Origin: Ariolimax columbianus
Taxonomy: Eukaryota; Mollusca; Gastropoda; Stylommatophora; Arionidae
NCBI GenBank assembly: GCA_036924085.1
Contig: JAVGWX010000019.1
Location: 6,651,641 to 6,715,640, forward strand
Length of the DNA stretch: 64,000 bases
Direction of reading: 5' to 3'
In this document: positions 54,317 to 64,000 of the stretch, in pieces
Numbering within the stretch: the stretch's first letter is position 1
How the letters are laid out: every line of letters starts with the position of its first letter
Made by a program: the position numbers and the translations under genes
Notes under the pieces: model-generated
Databases searched by the model: none
The model's input: only the letters and a program-made list of their open reading frames with translations
Told to the model about the DNA's origin: nothing

Positions 54317-56099
54317 TTTCGAAGGCTTATAGCAGAGCTCGACAGTTCGTATCGCTGGTGGTCAGACTCTCGCAAAGAGCTTGTGACCGGCAAATGAAAA
54401 GCAGGAATCGTGCCTGAAGGCCCTGTGTTCTCCCGGTGACCAACTTACCCACTCCCGGCACGGGGAGGTAGTGACGAAAAATAACAATACGAGACTTTTT
54501 CGAGGCCCCGTAATTGGAATGAGTACACTTTAAACCCTTTAACATAGATCTATTGCAAAGCAAGTCCGATGCCAGCAGCCGCGGTAAATTCATCTCCAAT
54601 AACGTATATTAAAGTTGTTGCAGCTTAAAAGCTCGTAGTTGGATCTCAGGCGAAGGCTGGCCGTCCGGCTCGCGCCGGTTCACTGCCCGTTGTCTCCTGT
54701 CCTACCGTCTGCCGGCTCTCTCCCACGGGTGCTCTTCGCTGAGCGTCCTGGGTGGCCGGCGCGTTTACTTTGAAACAATTAGAATGATCAAAGCAGGCCT
54801 CGGCTGCCTGAATAATGGTGCATGGAATAATGGAATAGGACCTCGGTTCTATTTTGTTGGTTTTCGGAACAGGAGGTAATGATTAACAGGGACAAACGGG
54901 GTCATTCGTATTGAGGCGTTAGAGGTGACATTCTTGGATCGCCGCAAGACGAGCTACTGCGAAAGCATTTGTCAAGAATGTTTTGATTAATCAAGAACGA
55001 AAGTCAGAGGCGCGAAGACGATCAGATACCGTCGTAGTTCTGACCATAAACGATGCCGACTAGTAATACGCAGGAATTCCTTCGATGACTCTGCGGGAAG
55101 CTTCCGGGAAACCAAAGTCTTTGGGTTCCGGGGGAAATATGGTTGCAAAGCTGAAACTTAAAGGAATTGACAGAAGGGCACCAGCAGGAGTGGAGCCTGC
55201 TGCTTAATTTGACTTAACACAGCCAAACACTGAAATGATTGACATGCAGAGAGCACTTTCGTTGGGTCTAATATGGAAGGGGTGCTGGAATTAGACCCCT
55301 GAAAATCTGGGGATATCCTCTCGGTTGCTTGACTGTCCCGCATCCAGTATTCGTTAAAGGAATTGACGAAAGGGAACCACTAGGAGTGGAGCCTGCGGCT
55401 TAATTTGACTCAACACAAAAATATTGTAGAACCACTGACAAATCGAGAGCACTTTCGTTGGGTCTAATAGTGAACGTGTGCTGGTATTAGACCAACGGAA
55501 GACAGGTCAGCTCTCTAACCTTCTAATGAAGGAACACTACGGAAATCGTGTCTTAACCCCACAGAAACCGCAGGTTCCAGATACCTGGTCACTGACAAAC
55601 AAAAGCCCTCGATTAATGCGTCCTGGCCAAACAGTGAACGGGTGCTTGAAATAGACCATCGGAAGACAGGTCAGTTTTACCCTACAAATCACAGGGCGTT
55701 GCTACGGAAATCCTGCTCAACTCGAGAGTAGCCGCAGACATTTGGTTCACGTACCAGGCTGATAAGACAGTGGCGCGAGCCTACCATGTGGGGGAATACG
55801 GCCGGACGCCTGTAAGCCGGAATCCCGCCCAAAATCTCAGCACCACTTCAATGGGAGGATTCAATATGGTCGGGACCTGGGGATTGCGCCTCAACCCTAC
55901 CAGATCGAGCCACATAAAGAGGTCTATTCCATCCGCCGATGACAGCGGGCGGATAGCTGCTCGATATTCACCCTATACGGCGATGGGGTGCGACACCACC
56001 AACATAAGACTTAGTTCTTGATCAAGGTGTCGAAAACAGAAGACCAGCCGCCTCGCTGTGAACTGTCGAGACTCATTCCTTGACCACGAGATATGTCCG
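54317..56099 (+). pseudogene. ETS/18S/28S chimeric rDNA pseudogene, block 3
   Basis: Begins with the ETS-like piece shared with 10,657-10,790, then jumps into 18S at 'acccactcccggcacgggga' (54,447), skipping about 450 nt of its 5' end. 18S runs to 55,268. Its 530 loop reads gccagcagccgcggtaaatt, with an inserted A. The 18S-to-28S module occurs twice (55,160-55,300 and 55,355-55,500), with the 40-bp leader piece between, as in block 1. A third 28S repeat start lies at 55,637. The palindrome of block 1 is absent. 28S then runs to its 3' end at about 56,099, where R copy 3 starts. Confidence 0.85.
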
Positions 56100-56774
56100 C
56101 AAACCAGGCGAACAACATAGCCATGACATTACCAGGCTTGTCCCCTGGTCAAATGCACTTCTGCTTCGATCTCTACCTCTGTACGCTATCAGCCATACCA
56201 ACGGACGCAAAAGAGATGCAGACTAGCGGAAATTGCACACCTGCCCCACTGTGTCAACATCCCAGGTGGCGGGGAATGCTAGGCGTACCATCCCTGCATA
56301 GAAGCCAAGAAAATAAAGGGAGCAAAGAGATACCCCACTCACATGTAAATGCTACGTTTCTGGCAGGACGTGATGATCCTGGGATACAGACACACTGGAC
56401 TGCCTCTCTTCTGTGTAAACCAGTCCATATCATATATCATCCCATATATCCTCACCGCACCCTATAGACACGAGTAGTGAAGACTCGTTAGTCTGGTAAG
56501 ACAACTTCCATAAGAGAGACAACTCTGATCACAAACAACTGCTGCCTTGCAGATAGGCTGGGGACAGCGAAAGGCTAAGGAGGGCTTCCCTACAGAAACG
56601 CCTGTTGAAATCGGATGCACGGGGCCACACGCCTAACGAAACAGTGCAACGTAAATCGCAGTATGATGACAGTACAACCGATCTGAAAAACGTATGGCGC
56701 TCATCCTGCGGAGTAACGCAAGGCAGAGAGAGTGCCGGGCCTCACGCCTCGAAGGGGACCATCCTTGAATACTG

Positions 56775-57460
56775 GTGGTCACCCACTCATGTGGAGTCAA
56801 GGCACCTGGCTATGGAGTAAATCCTATTGACCAAAAACTAAAGACCCTCAAAATACAACAGTGGAATGCGGATTGTGTCGTTAACAAAAAGCTTTCCCTA
56901 ACACATCACCTGCATGAAGGTAAGATTGACGTGGCATATATCCAGGAAACGCACCTCAACAATAACCATATATTCTCAAGTAGAGGATACCAGACCTTCC
57001 GTCTCGATACAGAAGGTCACAAAGGAGGGGTCCTGATACTGACCTGAAACTGCATACCGAGTAGCGCGGTATCTGTCAATCACACCGGACAAGCAGAAAT
57101 TGTAGGAGTAGACATAAAGGCTCAAGAGACGAAGCTCTGCATTTTCAATCTGTACGGACCACCAAATAAAGACTTATCGCTCTCGAGTTTGGACGTCAAA
57201 GACTCCAACTGCATAGTAGTTGGAGACTTCAACAGCCACTCAGAGAGATGGGGATACTCGGACACAGACAGCAGAGGTAACGAAGTGGGAGATAGACACA
57301 AATCTCTGCCTAATCAATAGGCCAGAGGATAGCCCTAGTTCTATTCAAGAACATGGCATACCACCTCGACTCCAGATTTGGCCTTTTCCACACAGGACAT
57401 ATACCATAAAATAGACCGCCAGGTGCTAAACCAATTGGCTGATCAGGCTAGACATTGATA
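56775..57460 (+). pseudogene. Family R endonuclease, copy 3
   Basis: Frame 56,775-57,047 gives KTLKIQQWNADCVVNKKLSL, then GKIDVAYIQETHLNNNHIF (QETH with the catalytic Glu) and GHKGGVLILT. After a stop, IFNLYGPPNKDLSL and CIVVGDFNSHSERWGY (57,208-57,255) follow. The SDHRP motif is deleted at 57,440 (NQLADQARH), removing the catalytic His, so this endonuclease is dead independently of the frameshifts. Confidence 0.8.
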
Positions 57461-57895
57461 TGGAAGTAGGCCCACAGGAAACAAAACCGCTCCCACGTTG
57501 GAATTACAAACCAGCCGACTGGGACAGATTTGCAATCCTGACAGATGGGCTGTGTGATACCATCAACACACAAAACAACAAAATGAAGCCCATGGTGGAA
57601 AGCCTAAGCAAGGCAATAATGCAAGCCGCCACGGAAACCATCCCAAGAGGGGCTAGGAAAAACTATAAGCCCTATTGGAATGATGAGTTGCAGAAAGTAG
57701 AAGATGCAGTCACAAATGCTAGAAACATGGCAGAGCGAGAACAATCTATGGAGGCAAATATCGCCCTCAAAGCCGCCACGGCGAAATACAAATACACTCT
57801 AAATTAAAGAGCAAGAGAAAGCTGTAAAAACAAAACTGAAAGCCTCAACCTAGACAAAGAAGGGAACAAGCTATGGAAGCTAGTCAGAGCCATGA
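57460..57895 (+). pseudogene. Family R linker, copy 3
   Basis: Frame 57,460-57,807: LPRWNYKPADWDRFAILTDG, then KPYWNDELQKVEDAV and ALKAATAKYKYTLN, followed by a stop. Two short frames later it rejoins the RT at 57,892. Confidence 0.75.
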
Positions 57896-59311
57896 ATGAC
57901 GAAACCCCTTTGAACAAACAAATTACCATCAAGCAGGGCGAAAACTTGCTCACTGGAAAAAAAGCCGCAAACGCTTTTGTAGAACACTATGCCGGAGCAA
58001 ACCACATCGAGGTCCCTGCATATAAGCATACAGACATTAGTGAAGGGCAAAAGGGGCACGACAACATCAATACGGCACCTGAAGAGCACATGATGGCCAA
58101 ATTAACAATGAGCGAAATGGAAGAGGCTATGAGAACATTACAGAAAAGGAAATATCCCGGACAAGACGGGATAACAAACAAAATGCAGATAGGGCTGGGC
58201 CAAACAGCGAAGACGAAACTGATATCAGTCGTGAAACAAAGCTGGAAAAGAGGAATTGCACCCCAGGCATGGAAAGACGCAGTACTTGTACCAAAGAAAG
58301 GAAAGGACAAAACAGATTCAAATGGTTACAGGCCTATCAGTCTACTGAGCTGTTTCGGCAAAACTGATGGAACGTATGATAAACACCTGACTGATGTGGC
58401 ATATGAAAGAAATACGAATAATAATTCCACAGCAAGCAGGTTTTAGACAGCACAGATCCACTGAGGATCAGGTCATCCTCATAGCCCAGGAAATAGAAGA
58501 TGCCTACCAGGAACAGAAACACACAGTAGCGGTTTGGGTGGACCTGGAAAAGGCATTTGACAAAGTCTGGAAAGACGGAATTAGAGTCAAGCTAAGGAGA
58601 TGTGAAGTTTGTGGGAAAATGTACAAGTGGATCAACCACTACCTCAAAAACAGAACGGCCAGAGTTCAAGTACAAGGGCAGATGAGCAGAAAGGTGGCAC
58701 GTGAGCAAGGAGTACTCCATAGGGGAGTACTGTCACCCACACTCTTCCTGATGTATATAAACGACATTACAGAGAATATACAAAAGAATATCCATAGCTC
58801 AATGTTCGCACACGATCTGGCTATGTGGACCTCTAAAAAGAATCTCACCATAGCAAGAAATCGGATGCAGCAGGCACTAACATCGCTGGAAGAGTGGGCG
58901 AATTCATGGCTGGTCAAAATAAACGAGGAAAACCCACATGTACTAATAAGTCTAAACAGCAAATACCAGCAGCCAAACGACAACCCAAACTACCTAGGAG
59001 TCACATTTGATCGGCGCATGACATGGAAAAGTCAGATCGAGAGAAACCGAATGAGAGCCAGAGAAAGAATGGCAATCATGAGGAAACTTGCTGGCACAAG
59101 CTGGGGAGCAGACGAAAGCATACTAAAGAAACTGTACACTGGAAGAGTGAGACCAGTTCTCGAGTATTGCATTTCGGCATGGACAACAGCAGCAAAGGCG
59201 AACTTCGATAAAGTTAGTAAACTCCAAAAACAAGCCATGAGCGTTATAACAGGAGACATGAAGTCAACGCCAATTGTAGAACTTAAAAAGATTACAAACT
59301 GCAATCCATAA
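57892..59311 (+). pseudogene. Family R reverse transcriptase, copy 3
   Basis: Two overlapping frames. 57,892-58,446 holds the fingers (MSEMEEAMRTLQKRKYPGQD; NGYRPISLLSC). 58,394-59,311 (305 codons) holds QQAGFRQHRSTEDQVILIAQ, palm A VWVDLEKAFDKVWKDG (intact Asp), GVLHRGVLSPTLFLMYIND (normally GVPQGG) and MFAHDLAMW (58,802), where the first catalytic Asp of FADD is His. Then YLGVTFDRRMTWK and the thumb VRPVLEYCISAW. A -1 frameshift near 58,360-58,400 links the two. The FAHD change abolishes catalysis. Confidence 0.9.
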
Positions 59312-60416
59312 CCGACAGAAGAGACTGTAGAGCCCCGCTGCAATCAGAGAAACTCAGAAGACTGACTGACCATTCAATACACCAGAGACTAAACAATATG
59401 GGAAATGAGAAACTAAAGCAGAGAATCTTTGCAGAAATAGCCAAAGCAAAGATGCACGAAAACCCCATGAACGCAGTAACACCAAAGCCCATCCCTACTG
59501 TACGAAAACCTACCTGGAGGCAGCATATATTTCCAGAGGTGGTAGAAGATATACCAGGTTTTGGAAACAAAAACTGCCAGTCTGAAAAAGAAAGAAGAGA
59601 TACTACTCTGAGTTACATAACGGAAAACTACCCAAGCATGGACTGGACCCATGCATACACCGACGGTTCCGTAACAAATAAAACACAGTACGGAGGGGCA
59701 GGAGCATTCCTGAGCCTACCAAATGGCAGAAAAATAACATTTTCATTCGCTACTGGAAAATACACAAGCAATTTCAGAGCGGAGGCAGAGGCACTGAGGG
59801 CGGCAGTGGAAGAAATGGTGACAGGTAAAAGGAATGAAAGCCACATAGTCCTGCTTACAGATGCTCTGCATGTAGTCACAGCACTAGAAAGCCAGAAAAA
59901 TACTGAACTTAATGATTTAAGAGCAGTACTCTGTCAACTATGGGTAGTGGTGCAGTGGGTTCCATCTCACTGCAACATCCAAGGCAACGAGGAGGCAGAC
60001 AGACTGGCAAAAGAAGGTGCAAAACTACGACAACCAGATACTAATATGACATACGAATAGTCAAAACGGCTTATTAGAGCTAGATACATTACCAAATGGG
60101 AAACCTAACATACTGGCTACACCAAAAACGATGCATATTACCAGTTGAACAGAAGAGAGCAGGTCGTGGTCTTCAGACTTCGCACTGGCCACACTGGAAA
60201 TTCATCAAATTTAATATAGGTGGCACCGACGAATGCCCGTGTGGTACCGGGAAAATTACCGCTGAGCATTTGCTGCAAAACTGCCCGACATACGAGGACC
60301 AGAGAGAGCAGATGTGGCCATCCCCAGTGGCAACACTAGACAAGATCTATGGCAGTGTCGACAGCCTCAGGTTGACGGCTGCTTTTTTCGAAAAAAAAAA
60401 AAAAGTTTCTGTCTGA
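59312..60416 (+). pseudogene. Family R RNase H and C-terminus, copy 3
   Basis: Frame 59,398-60,060 (220 codons) has the connection VVEDIPGFGNKN and then RNase H with all four acidic positions: WTHAYTDGSVTNKTQYGGAG, FRAEAEALRAA, IVLLTDALHVV and GNEEADRLAKEG. A deletion removes about ten residues before VVVQWVPSHCN. After a stop at 60,058, the frame 60,096-60,416 carries CPCGTGKITAEHLLQNCPTY, the C-x-C-x7-H-x4-C motif, and the C-terminus. The stretch between RNase H and this motif has a small internal deletion near 60,190. Confidence 0.9.
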
Positions 60417-60470
60417 CTGCGTACGAAGAAGTGTATGCACCATTTGTCTATTTCTTTATCTTTCAGGAAC

Positions 60471-60635
60471 CTTTGTAATTCTAGTGTCATAGGTCTCACC
60501 TTTTTTAATTTCAGTGTCATAACTCTCTCCCTTTGACATTCCAACATCCTATGTCTCACCCTTTGCTAATACATTGTCATAGGTCTCACCCTTTGCCATT
60601 CTAGTGTCATCGGTCTCACCCTTTGCCACCGCACT
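60471..60635 (-). repeat. 30-bp tandem repeat encoding a decapeptide (minus strand)
   Basis: Five 30-bp units (plus strand core gtcataggtctcaccctttg). On the minus strand they read in one frame as AKGETDDTRM, AKGETYDNVL and then, after one stop, SKGESYDTEI and KKGETYDTRI. The frame is open upstream to an ATG at 60,812 (NITGTITSNTSGKYMGNL precedes the repeats). I do not recognise the protein. A repeat whose period is a multiple of three could be open by chance, but residue conservation favours former coding. Confidence 0.5.
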
Positions 60636-60639
60636 GATG

Positions 60640-61371
60640 TCAAGTCTATTTCCAGTAGTATTGCTAAGATTCCCCATATACTTCCCAGAAGTGTTGGAGG
60701 TTATTGTTCCAGTAATGTTGTGTCGACCCCTTCGAGTCGGGCAGCTTTGTTTCTGCCGTACTTGACCACTTTCGCAAGGCAGAGATGGTTTTGGTTTTGA
60801 TGTAACCTTCACACGGATGAATAGAAGAAGAAAGCAATGACTGAGACAAGAAACTCATTTAGACCATGAAGTAGACAAACATTAGTGTGGACCATAGCGC
60901 TTAGCACTAGCCGGTGGGTTCTGCGTCTACACCTATAGGGTTCCATCTACTTATCATCTCTTTGTCTAGTACCTCTCTCCGGACCTGTCTGGCTTGAATG
61001 ACCATATCAGTGGTAAAACTCGCGCCATCAGATAGCCCCTGAGGTCATTGGAGCACACCAGCTATCCAACCACGTCTAGATGGGGAGAGAATATGTCAAT
61101 AAATATGTACATATTGTTATATGTAACATTGAGCAATTTTTTTTCTCACTTCTTTCATAAATCATCATACAGTTTGACATATGTGTTTCCATTGTACAGA
61201 CCTTATACGTTTCTTCTGTTTGTTTGGCATTTGACGTTCGCAATTAAAATTGTTCTTATTAAACACCTCTTACTTTTGGAGAATTATTGTTTTGTGATGT
61301 GAAATGCAAAAATGTCGTTTAAATACAGAATTACAAATAACACCATTATTGTGCTTTCTTTCTTTATTTAG
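60640..61371. other. No recognised gene; sequence before exon 2
   Basis: Nothing beyond the upstream part of the minus-strand decapeptide frame is supported. The last 30 nt before 61,372 are pyrimidine-rich (tgctttctttctttatttag), as expected for a splice acceptor. Confidence 0.4.
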
Positions 61372-61559
61372 GGATTGGCAGTCAGAAAGTAGTTATAAAG
61401 CTCCCACAATACACCTGTTCAGATGGATTACGGAGTGGCATAGATAGATATTGTATCACTGGAATCTATGGGCCACATTTCTTTGATTCAGTGAAAGCAG
61501 GGTGGATACATGTAGTTACACTTCAAGTGCTCAAAAAGTCACCCGTAGAATGGGAATAT
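61372..61559 (+). CDS. Putative host-gene exon 2
   Basis: Follows a strong acceptor (ctttctttctttatttag|gg). In phase 1, as required by the donor at 47,246, it is open throughout. It reads GIGSQKVVIKLPQYTCSDGL, then RSGIDRYCITGIYGPHFFDS and VKAGWIHVVTLQVLKKSPVE before WEY. A donor (tat|gtgagc) lies at 61,559/61,560. Two cysteines fit a secreted protein. No transposon motif is present. The product is not recognised and further exons would lie beyond the window; an acceptor-like end (tttgttgcatttttcag) sits at 63,982-63,998. Confidence 0.4.
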
Positions 61560-61698
61560 GTGAGCATAATTTGTATTCATGCATTAACATTTGTGTTTTA
61601 TCATTATGTGTATGCAATGCTCATATGTTATGCAATTTTGTATTACTCTTCAGTGTATTTTGTACAGGTTTGTGTTAACGTAAAAATTCATTAACAAA

Positions 61699-61810
61699 TT
61701 ATAAATCAGCAAGCGGTAACCATTCATCTTGCTTTGACAATACGTCAGGTTCTTCATTTCTACGAATGTTGCAGTAAGAAGGAATACACTGTACAACAAC
61801 TTGTTGATAG
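61699..61810 (-). pseudogene. RNase H LINE fragment (minus)
   Basis: The minus frame reads VVVQCIPSYCNIRRNEEPDV and LSKQDEWLPLAD, the last RNase H block of R-type LINEs (VVQWIPSHCNIxGNEEADxLxK). The catalytic Asp of EEAD is kept as Asp in EEPD. It lies in the intron after putative exon 2. Confidence 0.65.
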
Positions 61811-62099
61811 AATCGGAATAATTCCTCCACCTTCATTTTATGTTGCATCTGTTGGTGAATCATGCATAAAGGTAATCCAGATATTGGTTTAGAAGTTTGT
61901 TGATATATTAAGTAGATTTTAGCTATTTTTTTATATTTTTCAGATTGTCTATTCTTTATGATTCTCATTAGTTTGTTCTTAAATTAGTTTATTTTGTAAA
62001 AATTGTAATTAGTAACTCTAGTCCATTATACTATGCAATAATCTAGAATTTTCTCACATGTCCAGTGTATACGGTCTGTAGTACGTTGTTACCTGCGCC

Positions 62100-63225
62100 C
62101 TTAATATGTGTGCACTTTTGGTGTCTCTGTGGATACTTATTCACTTGTATCACCTTTGGGTGCAAGGGCAACCAACAACCAACCTACTAAATGCAGACCG
62201 ATTCTGGCCTATTTTCTTCAGTTGTTTTCAGCTTGTCAATGTTTTTCTTGTATCAGCTAGTAGGTCTATTCTCCATGCATTCTATGGTCCTTTTCGTTCC
62301 CTTTCCATGGGGACCAAATAACAGAGTTTGACCGTCAATAAGGGCTCAGAGTTTTCAGTGTGTGGCCTATCCAGATACACATTCTTCCACATACTTCCTG
62401 TCCCTTTTATGATGTCTACCACAAGCGTTAGTCCATAACCATCCTCAACTATTACAGATCCAGAATATATCCAATGAATTTTTTGTTAAAACCCTGTAAT
62501 TGCCCAATATCTAGTTTGCCATTTGCCATGACACCATTACACACACAAAAGTCGACCTCACATTTAAGTGGACAATCTCCAGCCCAGCGTGTATTTAGAT
62601 CATTCCAGAGTTCCGCACAGTTCGCAACATAGCAGTCTCCAATCGTTCCCTCTACATCCAAATCAACACCAACTTCCATATCCATCAGACCACCCAAACA
62701 TGGGACACTCTTTCCTCTGCCAATCACACTTCTCCCAATTCGAAACAGACTAAACTTGTTTGCACCAACCTTCAAACCTACTTATTGGGAGATTATGTCT
62801 TCTGCCTATGTGTTCTTCTACATTTGTAATTGACGCGATATAGCAGGCGCATGCCTTCTGCAAAGTTCTAGTCTTCTAGGTGTATTAATCAGGCCCACTT
62901 GACTCCACATCTCTCATAGACCACCGTTTCCTTCGCAATGTAATCAATTACTAGCATGACAGAAAAAGGTGACACCAGACATCCTGGATAAACCCTATAC
63001 GTAATGCTAAATGAGTCCGTGAGCAGCCCCTGGCACACAACCATACACCTACTGTATCCCTACACAAGCTGAAAAATGCTTTTTTATGACCAGCTTAGCA
63101 GATATACACACTTTAATGTCATTCCAATGACTGCTCTACAATTATGTACACTTATGATATATGGTTTGCTAATGTTCTGTCCTGTCTGAAACATGCCTGC
63201 AGATCTCTCAATTTGGGTAACACAG
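62100..63225 (-). pseudogene. LINE RT fragment (minus), separate family
   Basis: Reading leftward: near 63,200 there is decayed text before the palm (MFQTGQNISKPY). At 63,010-62,950 comes GLSRMSGVTFF-like text for the 'QGCxMSPFLF' motif. At 62,900-62,840 CGVKWALINTPRRLELCRRH corresponds to 'GIRW..LEDLDFADD' with the FADD lost by frameshift. Frame 62,775-62,452 begins KVGANKFSLFRIGRS, the 'LQINVNKTKLMRIG' block. Near 62,210 KKIGQNRSAFSRLVVGCPCT matches the C-terminal 'AQDRxxWRxFVxALC' block. The order supports one element. Confidence 0.55.
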
Positions 63226-63263
63226 CTGTTACTTAGTCTTTCAAGTCTAACACACAAAAAACA

Positions 63264-63296
63264 CTCTCTCTCTCTCTCTCTCTATCTCTTTCTCTC

Positions 63297-63331
<35 letters not shown>
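63264..63331. repeat. (CT)n microsatellite
   Basis: CT repeat of about 68 bp with a few A interruptions. Confidence 0.95.
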
Positions 63332-63544
63332 AACACTCCAGCTGATGCAGACAAGAGCATTGTTCCTCTTACTTGGAATCATGGTATTCAAACATGCATA
63401 TTAATTCTATTGAAAGGTAGCCAGATGCTTCGGCTATCCGTAGTGTTTTAAACTTTCTGCGGTTTACTAGCTTGGGCGAAGGTACACATAATTTGCGTAG
63501 CATTTCAACTATGCTTTTTTTCAAATGTTTATTTCAGCATTGCC

Positions 63545-63745
63545 AGTTAGCCTTCTCTTTTCGATTTCTAACTGCCATGGGATTGTTAGTGTTCTCGACA
63601 CTGACACGAGAGTCCGAGCTCATTACCCAGAGATCAATGTGAAGTTTACCAGAAAACCACATGAAAAAATCCCGGTCTCCATTGTGATTCGAACCTGCGA
63701 CCAGCGACACCTGATGCCGACACCTTACCACAAAACACCGAGCAC
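63545..63745 (-). mobile_element. tRNA-derived SINE, family 3 (minus)
   Basis: The minus strand reads an A-box-like head (gtggtaaggtgtcgg, 63,721-63,735) and a perfect B box (ggttcgaatcac, 63,684-63,695). A body follows with 'catgtggttttctgg' and 'gagaacactaac'. The tail is not clear. It differs in head and body from the SINEs at 9,151 and 23,481. Confidence 0.7.
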
Positions 63746-64000
63746 CCTCTGTAATTGTTATATTCTTGTACATTACGTTTCTCTATGTGCTATTTCTGAC
63801 CTCAGTAAGTTAGCCCCTCTGACAGACTGCTCTTACAATTCGTTCCGCTGTTTGTGTTTATTTAGTATGCTTCTAGGTTTAAAATCGGACTAAACTGTAC
63901 CCAGTTGATCATTAATATTCATAACCGTGTTCTGTGGAAATTCGGGGCACTTATGTCTTCTAGACTGCTGAAAAATGGCATTTTGTTGCATTTTTCAGAA

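Larger units (their letters stand above)
56100..60435 (+). mobile_element. RNase H-bearing LINE (family R), copy 3
   Basis: The longest readable R copy: 5' region (56,100-56,780), endonuclease, linker, RT, RNase H, Cys/His region and 3' tag (60,410-60,431, ending gaagaag). It abuts the 28S 3' end at its 5' side. Following its tail is unrelated sequence. It is more complete than copy 1 in RT and RNase H but inactive. Confidence 0.85.

Noticed and set aside
53692..54393. 233-codon minus-strand open frame
   Set aside because: It is antisense to the R 5' region and the frame that enters the endonuclease; it has no counterpart opposite copies 1 and 3 and no recognisable motif.
63525..63893. 122-codon open frame as a third exon of the putative gene
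   Set aside because: There is an acceptor-like sequence at 63,537, but the frame runs antisense through a SINE. In the phase required by exon 2 it stops after about 34 codons.

Overview
The window is eukaryotic. It is an AT-rich stretch of an invertebrate animal genome made almost entirely of old transposable elements. The 18S-like sequence at 11,081 and the mix of non-LTR retrotransposon (LINE) families suggest a lophotrochozoan, most likely a mollusc; this is an inference and no intact marker gene proves it. There are no operons, ribosome-binding sites, CRISPR arrays or true tRNA genes. Nearly every reading frame is a piece of a dead LINE.

Family labels used below. R: endonuclease-RT-RNase H LINE ending in a conserved tag plus a (GAA)n tail. 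T: EEP-RT LINE without a visible RNase H and with a long repeat-bearing 5' leader. C: RTE-like LINE resembling the animal 'craniofacial development protein 2-like' ORFs. D: a second RTE-like LINE. L: CR1/L2-like LINE with an esterase ORF1. N: RNase H-bearing LINE known here only from its C-terminal part. Domain and family calls come from motif recognition; no database was searched.

Layout. 0-9 kb: a minus-strand LINE endonuclease, the 5' half of an L element, then a T element with a 5'-truncated C element nested in it, a SINE and a 24-bp minisatellite grown from its own RT codons. 9-17.5 kb: a SINE, an N fragment, then a long rDNA-derived pseudogene block (ETS-like leader, 18S, 28S 3' end) running directly into R copy 1. 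17.5-27 kb: N, RTE-like and L fragments, a tRNA-derived SINE and R-type fragments. 27-31 kb and 39-45 kb: two copies of a direct duplication carrying 47-bp and 48-bp tandem arrays and a D element, which is internally deleted in the first copy and split by a probable solo LTR in the second. 31.9-35.4 kb: a 55-bp satellite. 37.6-39 kb: a rearranged minus-strand R copy. 45-52.7 kb: further LINE fragments and a second T element. 52.8-60.4 kb: two more rDNA-chimera blocks, each running into an R element. 60.4-64 kb: a decapeptide-coding tandem repeat, LINE fragments and a SINE.

Two things stand out. First, three R copies carry the same kind of chimeric rRNA leader (18S joined to the 28S 3' end, with ETS-like sequence before it in two) directly upstream of the LINE 5' region. 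Second, a likely host gene crosses the right half: a signal-peptide exon at 47,198-47,246 with a perfect splice donor, and a phase-compatible exon at 61,372-61,559, separated by about 14 kb of repeats.
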